Below, one piece after another: positions 1 to 13,394 of a DNA stretch of 64,000 nucleotides. The first letter of the stretch is position 1, and the number at the start of each line of letters is the position of its first letter. The position numbers and the translations under genes were made by a program. Under the pieces are notes generated by a model that was not told the origin of the DNA, did not search any database, and saw nothing but the letters and a program-made list of their open reading frames with translations. The DNA comes from Locusta migratoria (Eukaryota; Arthropoda; Insecta; Orthoptera; Acrididae), in contig CM048750.1 of assembly GCA_026315105.1 (NCBI GenBank), positions 261,507,151 to 261,571,150 on the forward strand, in the 5' to 3' direction.

Positions 1-1535
1 CATGTATATTAAGATAAACAGTATGGAAATGTAAGTGATGGTGTACTGTGTGAGAGTAACTATTTGTTTTTGTTCCTGTGGTTATAATAAATAAATGCAC
101 TGCTGTGGATAGTGTGTGAATCTATTGCAGAAGGTTGTAAAAAAAATGGGACCAAGAAGTTCAAAGATACATCACTAAATGAGAACGGCTTTCACCAGGT
201 ATTGAAATTTGGTGTAAGGGTGATTTTGCATCCATTAAGGAAACATGTCACTACTCCCATTGAAAATAATATGGAAAACTGCTCATGAAACACCAACTTG
301 ATTAAATGAACTCCCTTTCTTCATTCCCACCCTTCCACTTATAAACACACACACACACACACACACACACACCTCTTTGTAGTTTTGATAGATTTGTGCT
401 AAAATATTTTTCTGTGTATAGTTAAAAAGTTGTCTTTGGTCTACCAATGTGTCACACAGAAATGTCAGTATATGATGTATTTGAACTAGGGCTTTCTTGC
501 ATCATATAAACATAATTGCTTTCATCTTTATATCTCAACTGATTTCAGAGTCTTTACCTTACAAATCGTTTCTGTTCCACATGCACTCTACCCCTCCAGA
601 GCACTGTTTAATATTTATCTGCTTGCTTGCACCTAATTTGTAGCACACAGTTTGAAGTTCAGATTAGAATCTCCAAATTTTTGGGAAAAGTTGGCACCGA
701 GCAACAATGAAACATATTTTGTTCTGCATTCTTTTGTTGAAAGTAACATCTGAATCTGGATGTAAGAGGCTGATTCAGAAAGTAAAGGAGCAACATTTTG
801 AAGGCACAAAAAATGAACTTATTTTAGTAGTATATAGCTTTTCCACATAATCATCATTTACCTCAATATATTTTGTCATCGGTAGGATAAGCTTTTTTAT
901 TCCTTTTCCTGGCTGCAGTTCTTCACTTTGATTTTCATCTTCCCATTGCTGTAAAAGTGTTTTCCATGAAGGTATTCCTTCAGTTTATGAACAGATTATA
1001 TTCTTCCCAAAATTAAAATTTCATACCCATTTTATCACGTACTGCGTTGGCTTTACGTCTTCACCACAGATTGAAACAATTCATAATGAATCAAATTGGC
1101 ATTCATGCTCATACCATTTGGGAAGTAACTAATTGGTTGGAATGCTCATTCCTTCTGCTGGATTTCCGCCACATGAGATTGGTACCAACTTCTCGCACGA
1201 ACATGCCATGCTAAAGCTACGTGACTTGTAACCTTGATTTTTGGATAATCCTTGTACCAGTCTTCAGCTCATTTGAACAGTGACCTTTTTCCCTGTTATT
1301 TTGCAATGATTACTTTAATTAATGATAGAAATTCTCAGCTGAGATGCGGAAATATTAATCGGAAGAGAGAGATTGGCTGGTCAGTACTTACCATAGTTCT
1401 ATCTCTTTTGAAGAATATTTTACTTATTTTAGTTTAAATTAAATCAATATGTCATACTATTTTTGCACACACCGTGACACATAATTTTGAGTATACTGTG
1501 TAGTGCTTTTAATGTTCAGCTTCGCATATTCAATT
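1..1535. other. Gene-free AT-rich stretch
   Basis: No supported gene. It holds a short (AC)n tract at 345-372. Between about 770 and 1230 there is a stretch that reads like a very degraded interspersed repeat, but I could not assign it to a family. Open frames here are short and lack splice or domain support. Confidence 0.5.
345..372. repeat. (AC)n microsatellite
   Basis: About 14 uninterrupted AC dinucleotides are directly visible. Confidence 0.95.
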
Positions 1536-2991
1536 CCGTATTTACTCGCATAATTTGTGCACTTTTTTGGATGAAAAATCCATCTTGAAATCCCGGTAAG
1601 CAAAATATAATTGGGGAATTAAAAAAAGAGTTTACTCGGGATATTTTTCGGCATGCTGCATACGGTACCTCAAAGACGTGCTTTAAATAGGTTTTGAATT
1701 CACTGAATAATAATTCTCAACGCAGTGCAGCATATGCTCCCCCGTCATTCAGTCTTTCTCCTGTGCCTCTACGTGAATTCCTGATGGAAATTTTACGCCT
1801 TTTGGTATTGTTTTTCTTCAGAAAATGACATATGGTGGCAACTTTCATCCATCAGTGTGATTGCCAACAATACTGTACAATGCTGTTTTTCTGTGCCTTA
1901 ACGTAAATCTTGATTTAATGTCTTTATTTGCACTACGGCGGTTTTGTTCTTATTGGCTGCGTGAACGCTACTCCTGATTGGATGCTTCACGCCCTTGCCA
2001 ACATCTACACAACAACAAGAGGACGGGGCTCATAAACCAGGATTTTACATGAAACTGACCAGCAACTGATAAAACAAAAGCCAAGCTATAGCCTTTAATA
2101 AATGAAAACAAACAGGGAGCAGGAAATACGGTAATTTATTGGTAGTCAGTTTCTGATTACTACCTATGGTAATTGGCTGCAAGGTTTTTTTCCCCCCAGA
2201 TCGCAAAAATTTTATAAGTACTGTATTGTAACATTATAGTAGCATGAAATTGTGCTGTAACTTCCATGAACATATTTTTCGTTATATGGACTACCGCGTT
2301 AAAACTTCTTATTAAATAGCTTTCACATAAACAATATTCCTTCCGTGCCTTATTTTTACCATATCAAAAGAAGGATATGATAAGCTAAGGTTTTAGTATG
2401 GTGTGGTTACAGTAGGCAGCATTAAAACTGTAAATTGTGTAGGAAACCAGATTGTGCTCTACACACAGAAAACGATGGGCAGCCGACAGGCGCAAATTAA
2501 AGTAAGGTTTGTAGAGCTTTTGGAAAAGTTTTATGTAATTAATACACACCTACATTAACATGCACATACACTCAAGGGCGCTGAGCAAACTTCGCATATA
2601 CTACGGTATTTGGTTCTGAAAAGTAGTCTGTTGGCTGTGCTGCCATACGAGAGGTCAGAGGGAGGGGGAATGTTCACATCTGCTCGTAGCCTCGTAACAG
2701 TCATAATGATTAGCGACTACGGCATGTTCCACACTGGGAACAGATCATGAAAACACTTAACCACAGCTCCTACAATCCCTACTGTTTCACAAATATCATA
2801 TGAGAGAACATTTTATGAAGGGTTGTTTTTTTGTTTTTTTGTTTTTTTTTTTTTTTTTTTTTAAACTAGAAAATGCTGAAGAATTGGGGTGCGCAAATAC
2901 ACGAGGATTTAAAAAGTACAAAAATTGGTTTTGAAAACTAGGGTGCTCAAAATACGAGGGGGCGAAGATTATGCGAGTAAATATGGTATTT
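1536..2991. mobile_element. Non-autonomous pogo/Tigger-like TIR element
   Basis: The two ends are inverted copies of one another around the core TATTTACTCGCATAAT (about 1539-1554) and its reverse complement ATTATGCGAGTAAATA (about 2968-2983). The interior of about 1.4 kb has no long open frame, includes a T-rich run near 2826-2862, and looks like unrelated filler or an internally deleted copy. Ends with this kind of 'tatttactcgcataat' sequence are typical of pogo/Tigger-type (IS630-Tc1-mariner) repeats in animals; that family call is from memory of such ends and not from a transposase, since none is left. The exact borders are uncertain by a few bases. Confidence 0.5.
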
Positions 2992-3556
2992 AAATCAATT
3001 TATAGTAATAGGATGATCGTCTAAAACAGGTTTGTAAACCTGTTTGAAGGTGCTGCTCTTTTTGGTCAAGGCAACAGGTCATACAGCAAACCAGTGAAAT
3101 ATAGTCACAATTTTGGCATGCCAAGTATTTGAATTCAGTGACTTCACAACACATCTGATGATTTCTTCCAGATGCGGTTAATTGAAACCATCTTTCTTTC
3201 TATGTCTGCATAATCACTCCTTCTGCCCACCCCCTTTTCTTTAAAATGAAATGTTAAGTATAGTGATGTAGTGAGCATATGAATCTTTTACCCAAAGAAA
3301 TGGATATTACAGCAGTGTTCCTAATTAAAGTCCAGCTTATCTTAATAGACTCTACTTATCAATGCAATGAAAAATGAGTATCCTGCTTAGAGAGAATTGT
3401 GTCCTTCTCTGTTCTTATTTGTGTTTCTTCACTGAAATGCTTGCATTCAGCAACATAAAGTTAATTGTATCGTACTGGCTTTAATATTATTTCACCTTAT
3501 AAAATAATTTTTCCTGTACTGTTGTTGTAAAAAGTTGTTAAAAGTAAAATGTGAAG

Positions 3557-3558
<2 letters not shown>

Positions 3559-3622
<64 letters not shown>
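3559..3622. repeat. (GT)32 microsatellite
   Basis: Thirty-two uninterrupted GT units. The opposite strand gives a spurious poly-Thr-His open frame, which is not a gene. Confidence 0.97.
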
Positions 3623-3624
<2 letters not shown>

Positions 3625-4015
3625 AGGACTGCAAAGGCAAGTGATTCATGAGCAGCACTGTAAATGTTTCAAATGGTAGACAGGATTTCCATGCCAAATT
3701 TGCCCACAAACTTGTGAGAAAGTTTTTAATGTCAACATATTAGAGTAATGTAGTTGGATTCAGCTCATATCTTACTATATTCCTTTGTCATTAATATATA
3801 TTATAGTGTAGACAGGCAGCATACAGCCATTTCTTTGCAATTTATACCAGCAGCTATCATCAAGGATTTTATGTGTAGTTGAATGCAAGTAGAATGAGCA
3901 TGCTGTCATATCTCCATAGACAACTGACATGTAAGATTATACATAATGTCACTGATATCTCTGTAACAAAACACAGTTGTTGGACAATGAAGAATACATA
4001 CTGCAATATCTCCCT

Positions 4016-4029
4016 CCCCCCCCCCCCCC
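4016..4029. repeat. C14 homopolymer tract
   Basis: Fourteen C residues in a row, directly visible. Similar C or G runs occur near 25607, 31319, 33857, 34169, 37001, 43338 and 44762. Confidence 0.9.
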
Positions 4030-7000
4030 AAATCATCATTTAAACATATTTACTTCGAAAAGATGGTCTGAATGTTGGTTCCAATCAATTGTTTTCAATG
4101 TGTCTATTTATGAGGGCCTAGCAATAAGTTTGAAGGTTATTAAAAAGTGGCTAATGATATTAATCGCTTTACTTTGAGAAATTCAGGTCATGCAAAAATG
4201 TTACAGCAGTGCAAATTTTAAGTCCTGATGAAATTAATCTTGTCAATTAATGAGACATAGAGCTGTAACACGCGGTTTTGCCTTACTGTAATATCAGTCT
4301 GAAGGGATGTCACTTCCTGTTGTATGGGGTGTAAGAGTGATTCCTCATAGTTCTCATATGTTCCAGTGCAGACAGGGCCATGTAAAAATTAGTAACCTAA
4401 ATTAGGGCGTAGCAAGGCTGGAGAAGCACTGTCTCTGGATATGGAAACTGATACTATCTACAAATTTTCAAAACCAAATGCTATATTTCCAGTATCATTA
4501 AAGTGACTTCATTAAATGACCTTTTCTTCCATTCTCATGTCACTCTTCATACAAAGTTATGAAAATCGTCTGATCTTATTGCTTGGCCCTAACATCTTTC
4601 ATGATTTTGTCAGAACTGTGTCCAGATGAATTTCCTATAATTGTATTCAAATACTATTGTCAAGAAGAAGGGGAAGCTATTCAACTTTTGGATGCCAGTG
4701 TATAACCTTCCACTACGGTACAGTTAAATATACTTCATTTTGAAACTCACTGTGATACTCTCAGGTAAAAGAAAATATTGTACAGTTTATCAAGAATCAG
4801 GTGTTATGGTGCAGAAATGTCTAAGAGAACCCAACAATATGACTTAAGACTTTGTAACATACCTACAAAATTCTTGTTTTCCTCCATGATGAATTTTTTG
4901 AAGAAGAGAGCAGACATTAATAAACACAAAATAATTATCTTGCATATTAATTAAACAATTAGTGTAAAAGAATTTAGTGTGTGTACATTGCCAATATGTT
5001 AAGACTGTATGACTGTGACACGGATTTGCTCTACTAATTGTCTGAATATCTGCATGTGTAATATGTTTTTAAAATGTATATTCTTGTGCACCCACGCACA
5101 ATTGTATGCTTATTAAATTGTTGAATAAATTATTTTTTAAAACTTGCCTGTGTCATTAAATCCACATTTATGCCAAGATATGTTTTATCTACTAACTTCC
5201 TAGCACACTGTTTTAAGGTGGGAATTAGCTGAAATCTGAATGAATAGGAACATGCAGCTTTATGCTTCAACAAGGTTTGTAAGTGGATTTGACACTGTTG
5301 CAGTTCTTTGTGAGAAAGATAAGGTTGTGTTAGGAAGGACTAAATTGACATACCATGTATTCATTTCTGTTTGTTGGTGTTCTTGTGCAAGATGGTGCAG
5401 ATATGATGGCAAGAATAGCTCTAACACGAAGTTGTATCTAATCAATATATGAGAGTTGGTGTCAGTTAATTAATCCAAACGAATGGGGGTTTGATCCTCA
5501 CATTTTTTCATAGCTGCAGTGATTTGTTAATTTGAAAAATCTGTCATTTCCTTTTTAATTATTACAAAATAGTACTTGTAAATATTTACTGCTTGTTGTT
5601 GCTTTTAACAATAGTTCATGACAAGGTTTAACAAACTGGGTGTTCTATGGCTCTCTCTTCAGTCAGAAATAGATCCTTTTATGCTGCCTGTTCTGATCCT
5701 AAAACCATATACTTGACAGATATATCTTGTAGTAAACTTAGACACCATTTCACCGATCTCCATGAAAATAGGCAGATATGTGTAGTTTTGCATAGATGGG
5801 AAGGAAGAGGAGATTCAAAGAGAGTGGGGGGAGGGGTAGAAATATGAGTAATGAACATATGACTGACTTTAAAGGGGAGTGAGAGGGCAGAAAACTGCAA
5901 TAAATACATAGTATAGTTTCATTTATATCAGACCAAGGGGAAGGAAAGATGTGGAAATGGAGATGGGTAGATAGGAAGGAGATGTGACACGAGGGAGTAT
6001 TTTCAAAATTTGAGTGTTTCATTTATTCATTTGTTTCATATTTTGTATTGAATTGTCAATTTATACATACCAAGTGGCTGTAATTACACTTTCCCTATTT
6101 TATACAACAATGAAACTACAGAAGAACCCCACTTTTTAACTTTTCAAGGGACTACAAATAGTGTAAAATGCAGGAAATAATGTTTTAAATGGTAAATTTT
6201 GCTTGCTTGAACATCCTTTATGTATGATATATGTACATAATTAGCATCAAAATACTCACCAGTAAGTTTATTATGTAATAAAGGTTATCTGAATTTTGTG
6301 CTTTTAGTGCCAAGTGGAACTGGTAACTATATAGGAAAAGGAATTTTTTGAAGTAATTTCATTTTTCACAATTTGCATTATCAGCAAGCCTTTAACTGGC
6401 ACTTATTATTTAAGTAATAAAACATTACACAAATTCCGTATTTTTCAGTGTTTCACAGGACAATATTCGATAATTTATTTGCTTTCTCAAGTGCAAATAT
6501 ATACGTAAGTATTTTTCGTGACATTTGCACAGGGTTCAGTGTTTGTTCAGTGTATTAGGAGATCTGGTGATGGGAAAAAATATCTTCATGAGCGACAAGC
6601 AGGAGAGCATCGCGGTGCTTCTGTAGCGTGCTTAGGTTGGCAAAATACCTACTATGTTTCATGTAGCCAAGGGCATGCCACTTTGATGGGGCCAATGAGA
6701 CATGAGAAAAATGCTTAAATGCCTTTATAGCACCAGATATAAAGCTACAGTAGTCTGGTTTGTTGTGTTCATGAGGTATTGTTGTGAGTGATTATGGCAG
6801 GATATGCATTAAATAGATTAAGTTGACTGAATATATACTCTGTGATGTCATTAAATGGTGTTTTTGTGTGGGCATTTGTTTTGTATAAATGTGGCATTAC
6901 TTTTTACAGTACCATGTGATCCATTTATGATCACCAATCTACCTACTGAACAACATGATTTAATTGGACGAGACTAATCATTTAAAACATTGATAATTTG

Positions 7001-7370
7001 CAATTGAAATTATAGTGTGGTAGAAATTTAATGTCAAAATATGTTTCGCTGGAACATGGGTGTATCACTTTACGTACATTAACAAACAAGTGACTGCTGG
7101 TATGCACAACGACCACTGCCAACATATCACGTAATTACAGTAAGACCATAGTTTTGTTCAAGCAGCTGCAGTTGCCAGATTCCAGCAGCAGCTCTGCGTA
7201 TGCACAGTTCACTGGAAACTGGCAGCTGTTTGGACAAACCTCATGCCGCTAATCTACACTTGACACACAGCGTTTCAACGATTTTGTACTATGTGTGTTA
7301 CATACATCGGCTTTTTGTTTATGAGCATACAGACGCGTTTTTCACCCATAGGATACTTGTATGGCATATG

Positions 7371-7443
7371 TCATACCTTACAGATCCTACCTCTCTATCC
7401 CAAACCTCTCCTATTTTGAGCGGTATGTGAATGTGCGATTGCG

Positions 7444-7493
<50 letters not shown>

Positions 7494-7922
7494 TGTGTGG
7501 TCTTGTGTACTTGCAGTGTGCACGCATTTTTTATATATATTTCTTTTATTTTATTTTCTCCCCTCACCCGCCTCCTCACTCCATTCCTAAGCTGCATCTC
7601 GTTATTCCCATCTAACCCATCCCCACCACCGTGACGTAACCTTCCTATCCCCTCTCCTCTCCCCTCCCCACCCGTCCCTGATTCGTTGCAGATCGTGATT
7701 CGAAGTGCGGCAGCCGGAGGTGATGGTTGTATGACTGTGTTGTGTGCGTGTGTGATTGTGTGTGTGTTCTATTTTCTGAAGGTCATGGTCGATAGCTGAA
7801 ATTGTTGTATGTGTGTGTGTGTCTTTTGTATGTGCCTGTCGCATCTCATCGCCATGTCTTTGCAGTGAGTTGTAAACTGTCCTTACTATATTATTAATTC
7901 CAACCTGGACTTTCCATTATTA
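7371..7922 (+). repeat. PLE-1 upstream pLTR
   Basis: Matches 12808-13393 over its whole length in the same orientation, starting at 'catacctt' and ending at 'ccattattat'. It contains a (GT)n array (7447-7490), a pyrimidine-rich block, and a hammerhead-like motif at 7776-7803 that has lost part of its conserved core. The terminal block beginning 'tgcctgtcgca' recurs at many other places in the window. Confidence 0.88.
7447..7490. repeat. (GT)22 microsatellite inside pLTR
   Basis: GT array at the same internal position as the longer array in the downstream pLTR (12892-12947), so the repeat is part of the element and not a host locus. Confidence 0.95.
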
Positions 7923-8201
7923 TACTTTGCCTAATGGTCTCCCTTCCATCCCATAAACTCTTCCTTTGTTACTGCTTTCTAAAACATTCCTCTATCAATA
8001 TTTCCTTCTCTCTTGTATTTTCCTTTTTCTCAATCCTTTGTAACTGTCACATTCCGACTTTCGAGCCAACAATCCCGCCAGCTTTCAACAGTGGGCTTTA
8101 TAACCACACAGATTGTTAATGCAGCTTACTCCTCCCCCTTCCAGTTATTCTAATACACCTTTTGTTACTCTCCCTCTTGTATTTTCACGTAGTTTTGGTC
8201 A

Positions 8202-8205
<4 letters not shown>

Positions 8206-8252
<47 letters not shown>
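8206..8252. repeat. (TA)n microsatellite
   Basis: About 23 TA units in the untranslated leader between the upstream pLTR and the PLE-1 coding region. Confidence 0.95.
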
Positions 8253-8254
<2 letters not shown>

Positions 8255-8790
8255 TTTATTCTATATTTTTTATCACCTTTATTAGTTTATTAACGACCCA
8301 ACAATTCCAAAACCAGTTTCGTTTGAACTAACGGGCCCACTCACGGATATGCACATGTAATCATTATCTCCAGTCCTTTATATTCTTCTCCTCTAACACT
8401 ATATACTGGAATTACATAAATTTACGTTACTGTGTCTTGAGTTTTCTGTTCTAGAAGCTCCATTATAGTCTTTCTTCACACAAATTTCCATACTTACACG
8501 TTGTTTACGTTTTTATATGCATTTTTGTGGTGGGATCTCTCGTTCTAGTGTGTGATATTGCGTTCTGGTGCACGATTTCATGCGTGATTTTGCAGTTTTT
8601 CCATCATTTTGCGTGCCGGGGCGTGAATCTGTGTGCTTGGGTGTGTATCTGTGTACTTGTGTGGGCGAATTTACAAATGTTTGCGAGCCTCGTGTGTATT
8701 TTGTGTGTTGAGGAAACTTTTCCCAGGCCTTAGGCTCATCATGATCCATCATTCCTCACTTTCCACTTTCCCGGCACCACCCCTGTCCCA

Positions 8791-11700
8791 ATGGACCCCT
8801 GCTCCTTCTATCTGTACCAGTTCAGGAAAGTATCCCTTTCCCTGGCCAAAACCCAATCCCAAATCCTATTCCTAAAATGCTGCCTAAGTCATGGTATCCC
8901 TCCTAACGGTCTAACCTTAAAAATTCCATTGTCTGGATCCCACCCCTCCTTCCACAATGACCTGCACCTTTTCAGATTCCACCAATCCTTATCCCTCAAG
9001 AACCTAGTCCTACAAAATCACCTCTCCATGGCTCATGAATCCCTTAGCTACCTTCTCTCCCTCCATAAGATATTACTATTGTGTAACCAAAACTACCTAC
9101 ATCCCAGATCGAATCCAGCAACTGGAGGAGCATTCCAAACACCACCTCCACAAACTGTCCAGCCTGCTGACATCATATTGCCGCCTTGGAGCACCCATAT
9201 TCAATCCTTATTCGACCCACAGTGTTCATCCTCGTGGACCCTTATAGCTCCCAGACCATGCTTAGCTGACCTCTTGAACCTACCTCATCCCTCCAAACTC
9301 CCTACCACAACATCCAATATCAAAACAACCCCAGAACACTGTGGTCAACCTATCCACAAAAAATCTAAACCCCACTGAAGTTTCCATTTTAACCAAAGTC
9401 TTACCTTTAGTCCTAAACCCCAGTTCAATCATGTTGGTCTTGTCAAAGATCTACTCACCTTTTCCCGGTCCCTACGATGGAAACACTACTTTGCCACCAA
9501 TCCCTCTGACCGCAACCTACCTAATCCCAATATTGAACCCTGCCTGTCCCAATTCATACCACCATCCAACAAAGATCCCCCTGCACTCCCACCTAATCAC
9601 CCTCTGGTTACCCTCCAAGAGTTTCTCACCTCCAACTTGTCCTCACCATCCTTTACCAAGTCCCTTCCCAAGAACTCAAACCTTTCAGCAGAAAAAAGAA
9701 TAGCCATCCAAAAACCTTAAAACTAATCCTGACATAATCATCCTCCATACCGATAAAGGTTCCACCACTGTAGTTGTGGATTACAGTGACTACCTGGCAG
9801 AACGGCTCCGCCAACTCTTTGACTCCTCCACCTACAAGTTGTCCTGGATTGACCCCATCCCCAAAGTCCAACAAGATCTCCAATCCCTACTAAAATCCTA
9901 TGGCCCCTCCCAGAAACTCTCCTCTGAATCCATCTCCCTCCTCATCCCAGCAGCACCCCGCACACCCACCTTCTACACACCCTATTGTGGCTGATTACTG
10001 TGCTCCTACCGAACAAATTTCAGCCATAGTTGACCAAACCCTCCAACCAATTGTCCAAAATCTATCTTCCCACATCAAGGATACCAACCACTTCCTTCAC
10101 CGACTCTCCACCATTCCCCATTCCTTTGCCTCCTGGATCCTTACTTGTCACAGTGGATGCCACCTCCCTATACACCAACATCCCAAATACCATGGCCTTG
10201 CCGCTCTGGAACACTACCTCTCCCAACGTCCCTTTGAACTCAGCCTGATACCTTATTCCTCATAACCCTCACCAATTTCATCCTACTTAACTACTACTTT
10301 TCCTTTGAGGGGAAAGTTTACCATCAAATCCAAGGCACAGCCATGGGCACCCGCATGGCACCCTCCTATGCCAACCTGTTTATGGGCCGTCTGGAGGAAT
10401 CCTTCCTAGCATCCTCTAACGGCCATCACCCCTTTTCGGAATGACTCAAACTGAGCCCTAATATTTTCCTGAATCACGGAAATTTTTATTAGTTCACAGT
10501 CTATAACAAAGTCATTCCACTGTAGGAGAAGTTGAACTTATATGCTGGCTGAGGTCCATTGCGTTGTGAGCTGTCTTCGGCATTCACTAAAAGATTTGAT
10601 GTTACAGGATCTTTTCGTAAATTAAAACCATGTCAGTTGATATGGAAACGATTTTATTTCCACTTAAACAACGTTTAAATCAAACACATTGTTGAACAAT
10701 CAAAAAATGCACCGGCAAGCCAACAGAGCTGCTTACAGGTTTGTGGCTGCTAGAAGACTCTAAGAAGACTAACTAAACAATGGTTTCTCTCAAACATCTT
10801 TCTACGTAATCGCGTAATAAGATTGATGACAAAGTTTTGTAATTCACAATTAAACAATATTCTTTTACATTAAATATGCCAAAATACAGAAATTAAAACA
10901 TTACATTTAAGCTTTGACTATTTATCTCAACGTATGTACGTGTTTCATGAAATTTGTATTTAATGTGGTACACAAATTCAAAGTCACCCTTTTGACTAGT
11001 GTTTACTGTGCTCAAATTATTTACATTATTTGTGTTTTCGAAGTGCACACATATTTGTTTTGCCAATATTGTGTAGGCGTAATATTATTGTGACATGGAA
11101 TTTTAATGTGTTTCAGTTTGCGGTCAAATTATTTATTAATATGGATTTGTATATGGTTGTCGTAGTTTTGTTAATTTCGAAGATAGCTTCTTAGTACCAA
11201 ACGGATTATTAATTTTAGTATTATTAATTAATTTAGTATTTAATTTAGAATCTAGTGATATATAAAACATGGTCTGTCCTAATTTATTTAAACAAAAGGT
11301 ATATATGAAATCATGTTGTGCAATAGTTATAACATGTAGTATTATTGTTTTTATACAAATTAGTATCTATATAGGTTCAGCAATTTCCAAAACTAAGTGT
11401 AATGCATTTTTAGCGTTTGCAGCTATTTTTTTTTACGAAAGTATTAAAAACTGAAATTACGTGAAAGGACAGCCAAAGTTATATTTAATTTACGTACTAT
11501 TTCTTAAAAGTGTGTTACTAATAGTGTTAATAGAATTTCAAACTGAAGGCGAAAATGTGATACATTACATGTCCGGTAATGAAGTTTTATTTTAGGTGTC
11601 AAATATTTCGTGTTTCTATGTTGGCAACTGATTTTTAGGAGTGTGCAACATAGCAGAAATGTTACAATCCCAAAACCTCAAACCTCTGGCCTGGTTCAGG

Positions 11701-12706
11701 TTCATTGATGATATTTTCATGATCTGAACTCAGTGCCAGGACACCCTATCCTCCTTTCTTCAGAACCTCAATTCCTTCTCTCCCATCCACTTCACCTGGT
11801 CGTCCTCAACCTACCATGCCACATTCCTGGATGTCAACCAACACCTCACTGATGGCTCCATCCACACTTCCATCCATATTAAACCTACCAACCACCAACA
11901 GTACCTACACTTTGACAGTTGCCATCCCTTCCACATCAAAAAATCCCTCCCTTACAGCCTGGCTACCCATGGACGGCATCTCTGCTGTGACAAGAACTCA
12001 TTTTCTGAATCTGCTGAAGGTCTCACAAAGGACTTCACAGACAGAAACTACCCCACAGACCTAGTCTGCAAACAGATCTCCCATACCGTATCCTAACACA
12101 TACCCCAAATCTTCATCTAACACCAGTAACCAACCACAAAAGAGTGCTCCCCTTGTCACCCAGTACTACCCTGGTCTCGAACAACTAAATTCTATCCTTT
12201 GCCAAGGTTTTGATTTACTATCCTCGTGCCCAGAACTGAGAGACATCCTGCCCAAGATCCTTCCCACCTCTCCTAAAGTGGTGTTCCGTTGCCATCCCAA
12301 CCTTCACAACATCCTAGTTCATCCTTATGCCGCCCCGAAACCTAGCTCACTGCCACAGGGATCATATCCTTGTGGAAGATCCCGCTGCAATACCTGTCCA
12401 ATCCACCCACCCAGCACTTCCTATTCCAGTCCTGTCACAGGCTTATCCTACCCTATCAGAGGCTGGGCCACCTGTGAAAGCAGCCAAGTAATTTACCAAC
12501 TGTGCTGCAAACACTGTACAGCTTTCTATATTGGCATGACCACCAACCAGCTATCCATTAGGATGAATGGCCACCGCCAAACTGTGGCCAAAAACAAGTT
12601 GTACTACCCTGTGGCACAGCATGCAGCAGAGCACATGCTTGATTTCAATGGCTGCTTCACAACCCGGGCCATCTTGGATCCTCCCAGCCACCACCAGCTT
12701 TTCTGA
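8791..12706 (+). pseudogene. PLE-1 reverse transcriptase / GIY-YIG endonuclease (broken)
   Basis: Remains of the single PLE protein. Reading through frame changes, one sees an N-terminal region (8791-9340), then IILHTDKGSTTVVVDY near 9735 (the ADKG-type start of the RT), RT motif A LLVTVDATSLYTNIP near 10140, motif B QGTAMGTRMAPSYANLFM near 10335, and motif C FRFIDDIFMI at about 11695-11724. After this come the FLDV and IHIKPTN region, the Cys-rich PCGRSRCNTCP block, and a C-terminal GIY-YIG nuclease (VIYQLCCKHC ... FYIGMTTNQLSIRMNGH) in the 12278-12706 frame. At least three frameshifts, a TGA directly after motif C, and the insertion 10441-11660 make it non-functional. Known role of the family: TE-encoded reverse transcription and DNA cleavage in the nucleus. 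Confidence 0.88.
10441..11660. mobile_element. 1.2 kb AT-rich insertion within PLE-1 RT
   Basis: PLE similarity stops after RT motif B at about 10440 and resumes with the sequence leading to motif C at about 11665. The DNA between is much more AT-rich than the flanking PLE and has no matching PLE content. I see no clear terminal repeats, so the class is unknown. A 61-codon open frame at 11269-11454 is hydrophobic but has no recognisable family. Confidence 0.65.
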
Positions 12707-12889
12707 ACTGCACAGATGGGAGTTATCCCTACAATGCATTCTCCGATCCCGAAATCAACCAGGCCTCAACCTAAGGTTACTTCCGTACATATTTTTAAAT
12801 TTTTCCTCCATACCTTTCAGATCCTACCTTTCTATCCCAAACCTCGCCTATTTTGAGTGGTGTGTGAATGTGCGAATGCGTGCGCGCGA

Positions 12890-12891
<2 letters not shown>

Positions 12892-12947
<56 letters not shown>
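12892..12947. repeat. (GT)28 microsatellite inside pLTR
   Basis: Uninterrupted GT array, followed by a GC/GT mixed tail. Confidence 0.95.
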
Positions 12948-12958
<11 letters not shown>

Positions 12959-13245
12959 CGCGTGCGTATGTGGTCTTTTGTACTTGCAGTGTGCACACAT
13001 TTTTTATATATATTTATTTTACTTTATTTTATTTTCTCCCCTCACCCACCTTCCCACTCCATTCCTAAGCTGCATCTCGTTATTCCCATCTAACCCATCC
13101 CCACCACCGTGACGTAACCTTCCTATCTCCTCTCCCCTCCCCTCCCCTCCCGTCCCCGATTCACTGCAGGGCGTGATTTGAAGTGCAGCAGCCGGAGGTG
13201 ATGGTTGTATGACTGTGTTGTGTGCCTGTGTGAGTGTTCTATTTT

Positions 13246-13277
13246 CTGAAGAAGGCCATGGCCGATAGCTGAAAGTG
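13246..13277 (+). ncRNA. Hammerhead-ribozyme-like motif in PLE-1 pLTR
   Basis: The CTGANGA core is present (CTGAAGA), followed by a GGCC-AT-GGCC hairpin that fits stem II. The following box reads GATA where hammerheads need GAAA, so this copy may be inactive. PLE pLTRs are known to carry minimal hammerhead ribozymes, which supports the assignment; activity is not implied. Confidence 0.5.
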
Positions 13278-13394
13278 TTGTATGTGTGTGTCTTTTGTAT
13301 GTGCCTGTCGCAGCTCGTTGCCACGTCTTTGTGGTGAGTTGTAAACTGTCCTTACTATATTATTAATTCCAACCTTGACTTCCCATTATTATAT

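Larger units (their letters stand above)
2992..7370. other. Gene-free AT-rich stretch
   Basis: No supported gene. It contains a long GT array (3559-3622), a C14 run (4016-4029), and a possible degraded transposon end near 6120 ('accccactttttaac'). Several 60-90 codon open frames exist on both strands, but none shows domains, splice context or family resemblance. Confidence 0.5.
12808..13393 (+). repeat. PLE-1 downstream pLTR
   Basis: Direct copy of 7371-7922. It carries a longer GT array (12892-12947), a pyrimidine-rich block, a hammerhead-like core at 13246-13277 (CTGAAGA, then a GGCC/GGCC stem, then GATAGCTGAAAG), and the terminal block ending 'cccattattat'. Confidence 0.88.
7371..13394 (+). 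mobile_element. Penelope-like retroelement PLE-1 with direct pLTRs
   Basis: A 6 kb unit bounded by two direct copies of a 550-585 bp terminal sequence (pLTR, 7371-7922 and 12808-13393). Between them lies a broken reverse-transcriptase plus GIY-YIG reading frame. Direct terminal repeats that contain the element 3' end, with RT and GIY-YIG in one protein, are the defining layout of Penelope-like elements. A CATATG hexamer flanks both sides (7365-7370 and 13395-13400) and could be a short target-site duplication, but it is weak. The copy is dead: it has several frameshifts, an in-frame TGA at 11725-11727 and a foreign 1.2 kb insertion. Confidence 0.88.

Noticed and set aside
131..198. Possible 68-bp exon (GCKKNGTKKFKDTS-like frame) between 'ctattgcag' and 'CAG|gtattg'.
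   Set aside because: Splice context is weak (poor pyrimidine tract), no family recognised, no neighbouring exons; kept only as a note.
3497..3709. Open frame rich in Thr-His repeats.
   Set aside because: It is the translation of the GT microsatellite, as are the Cys-Val and Thr-His frames near 7361-7634, 12795-13112, 16877-17278 and 47062-47656.
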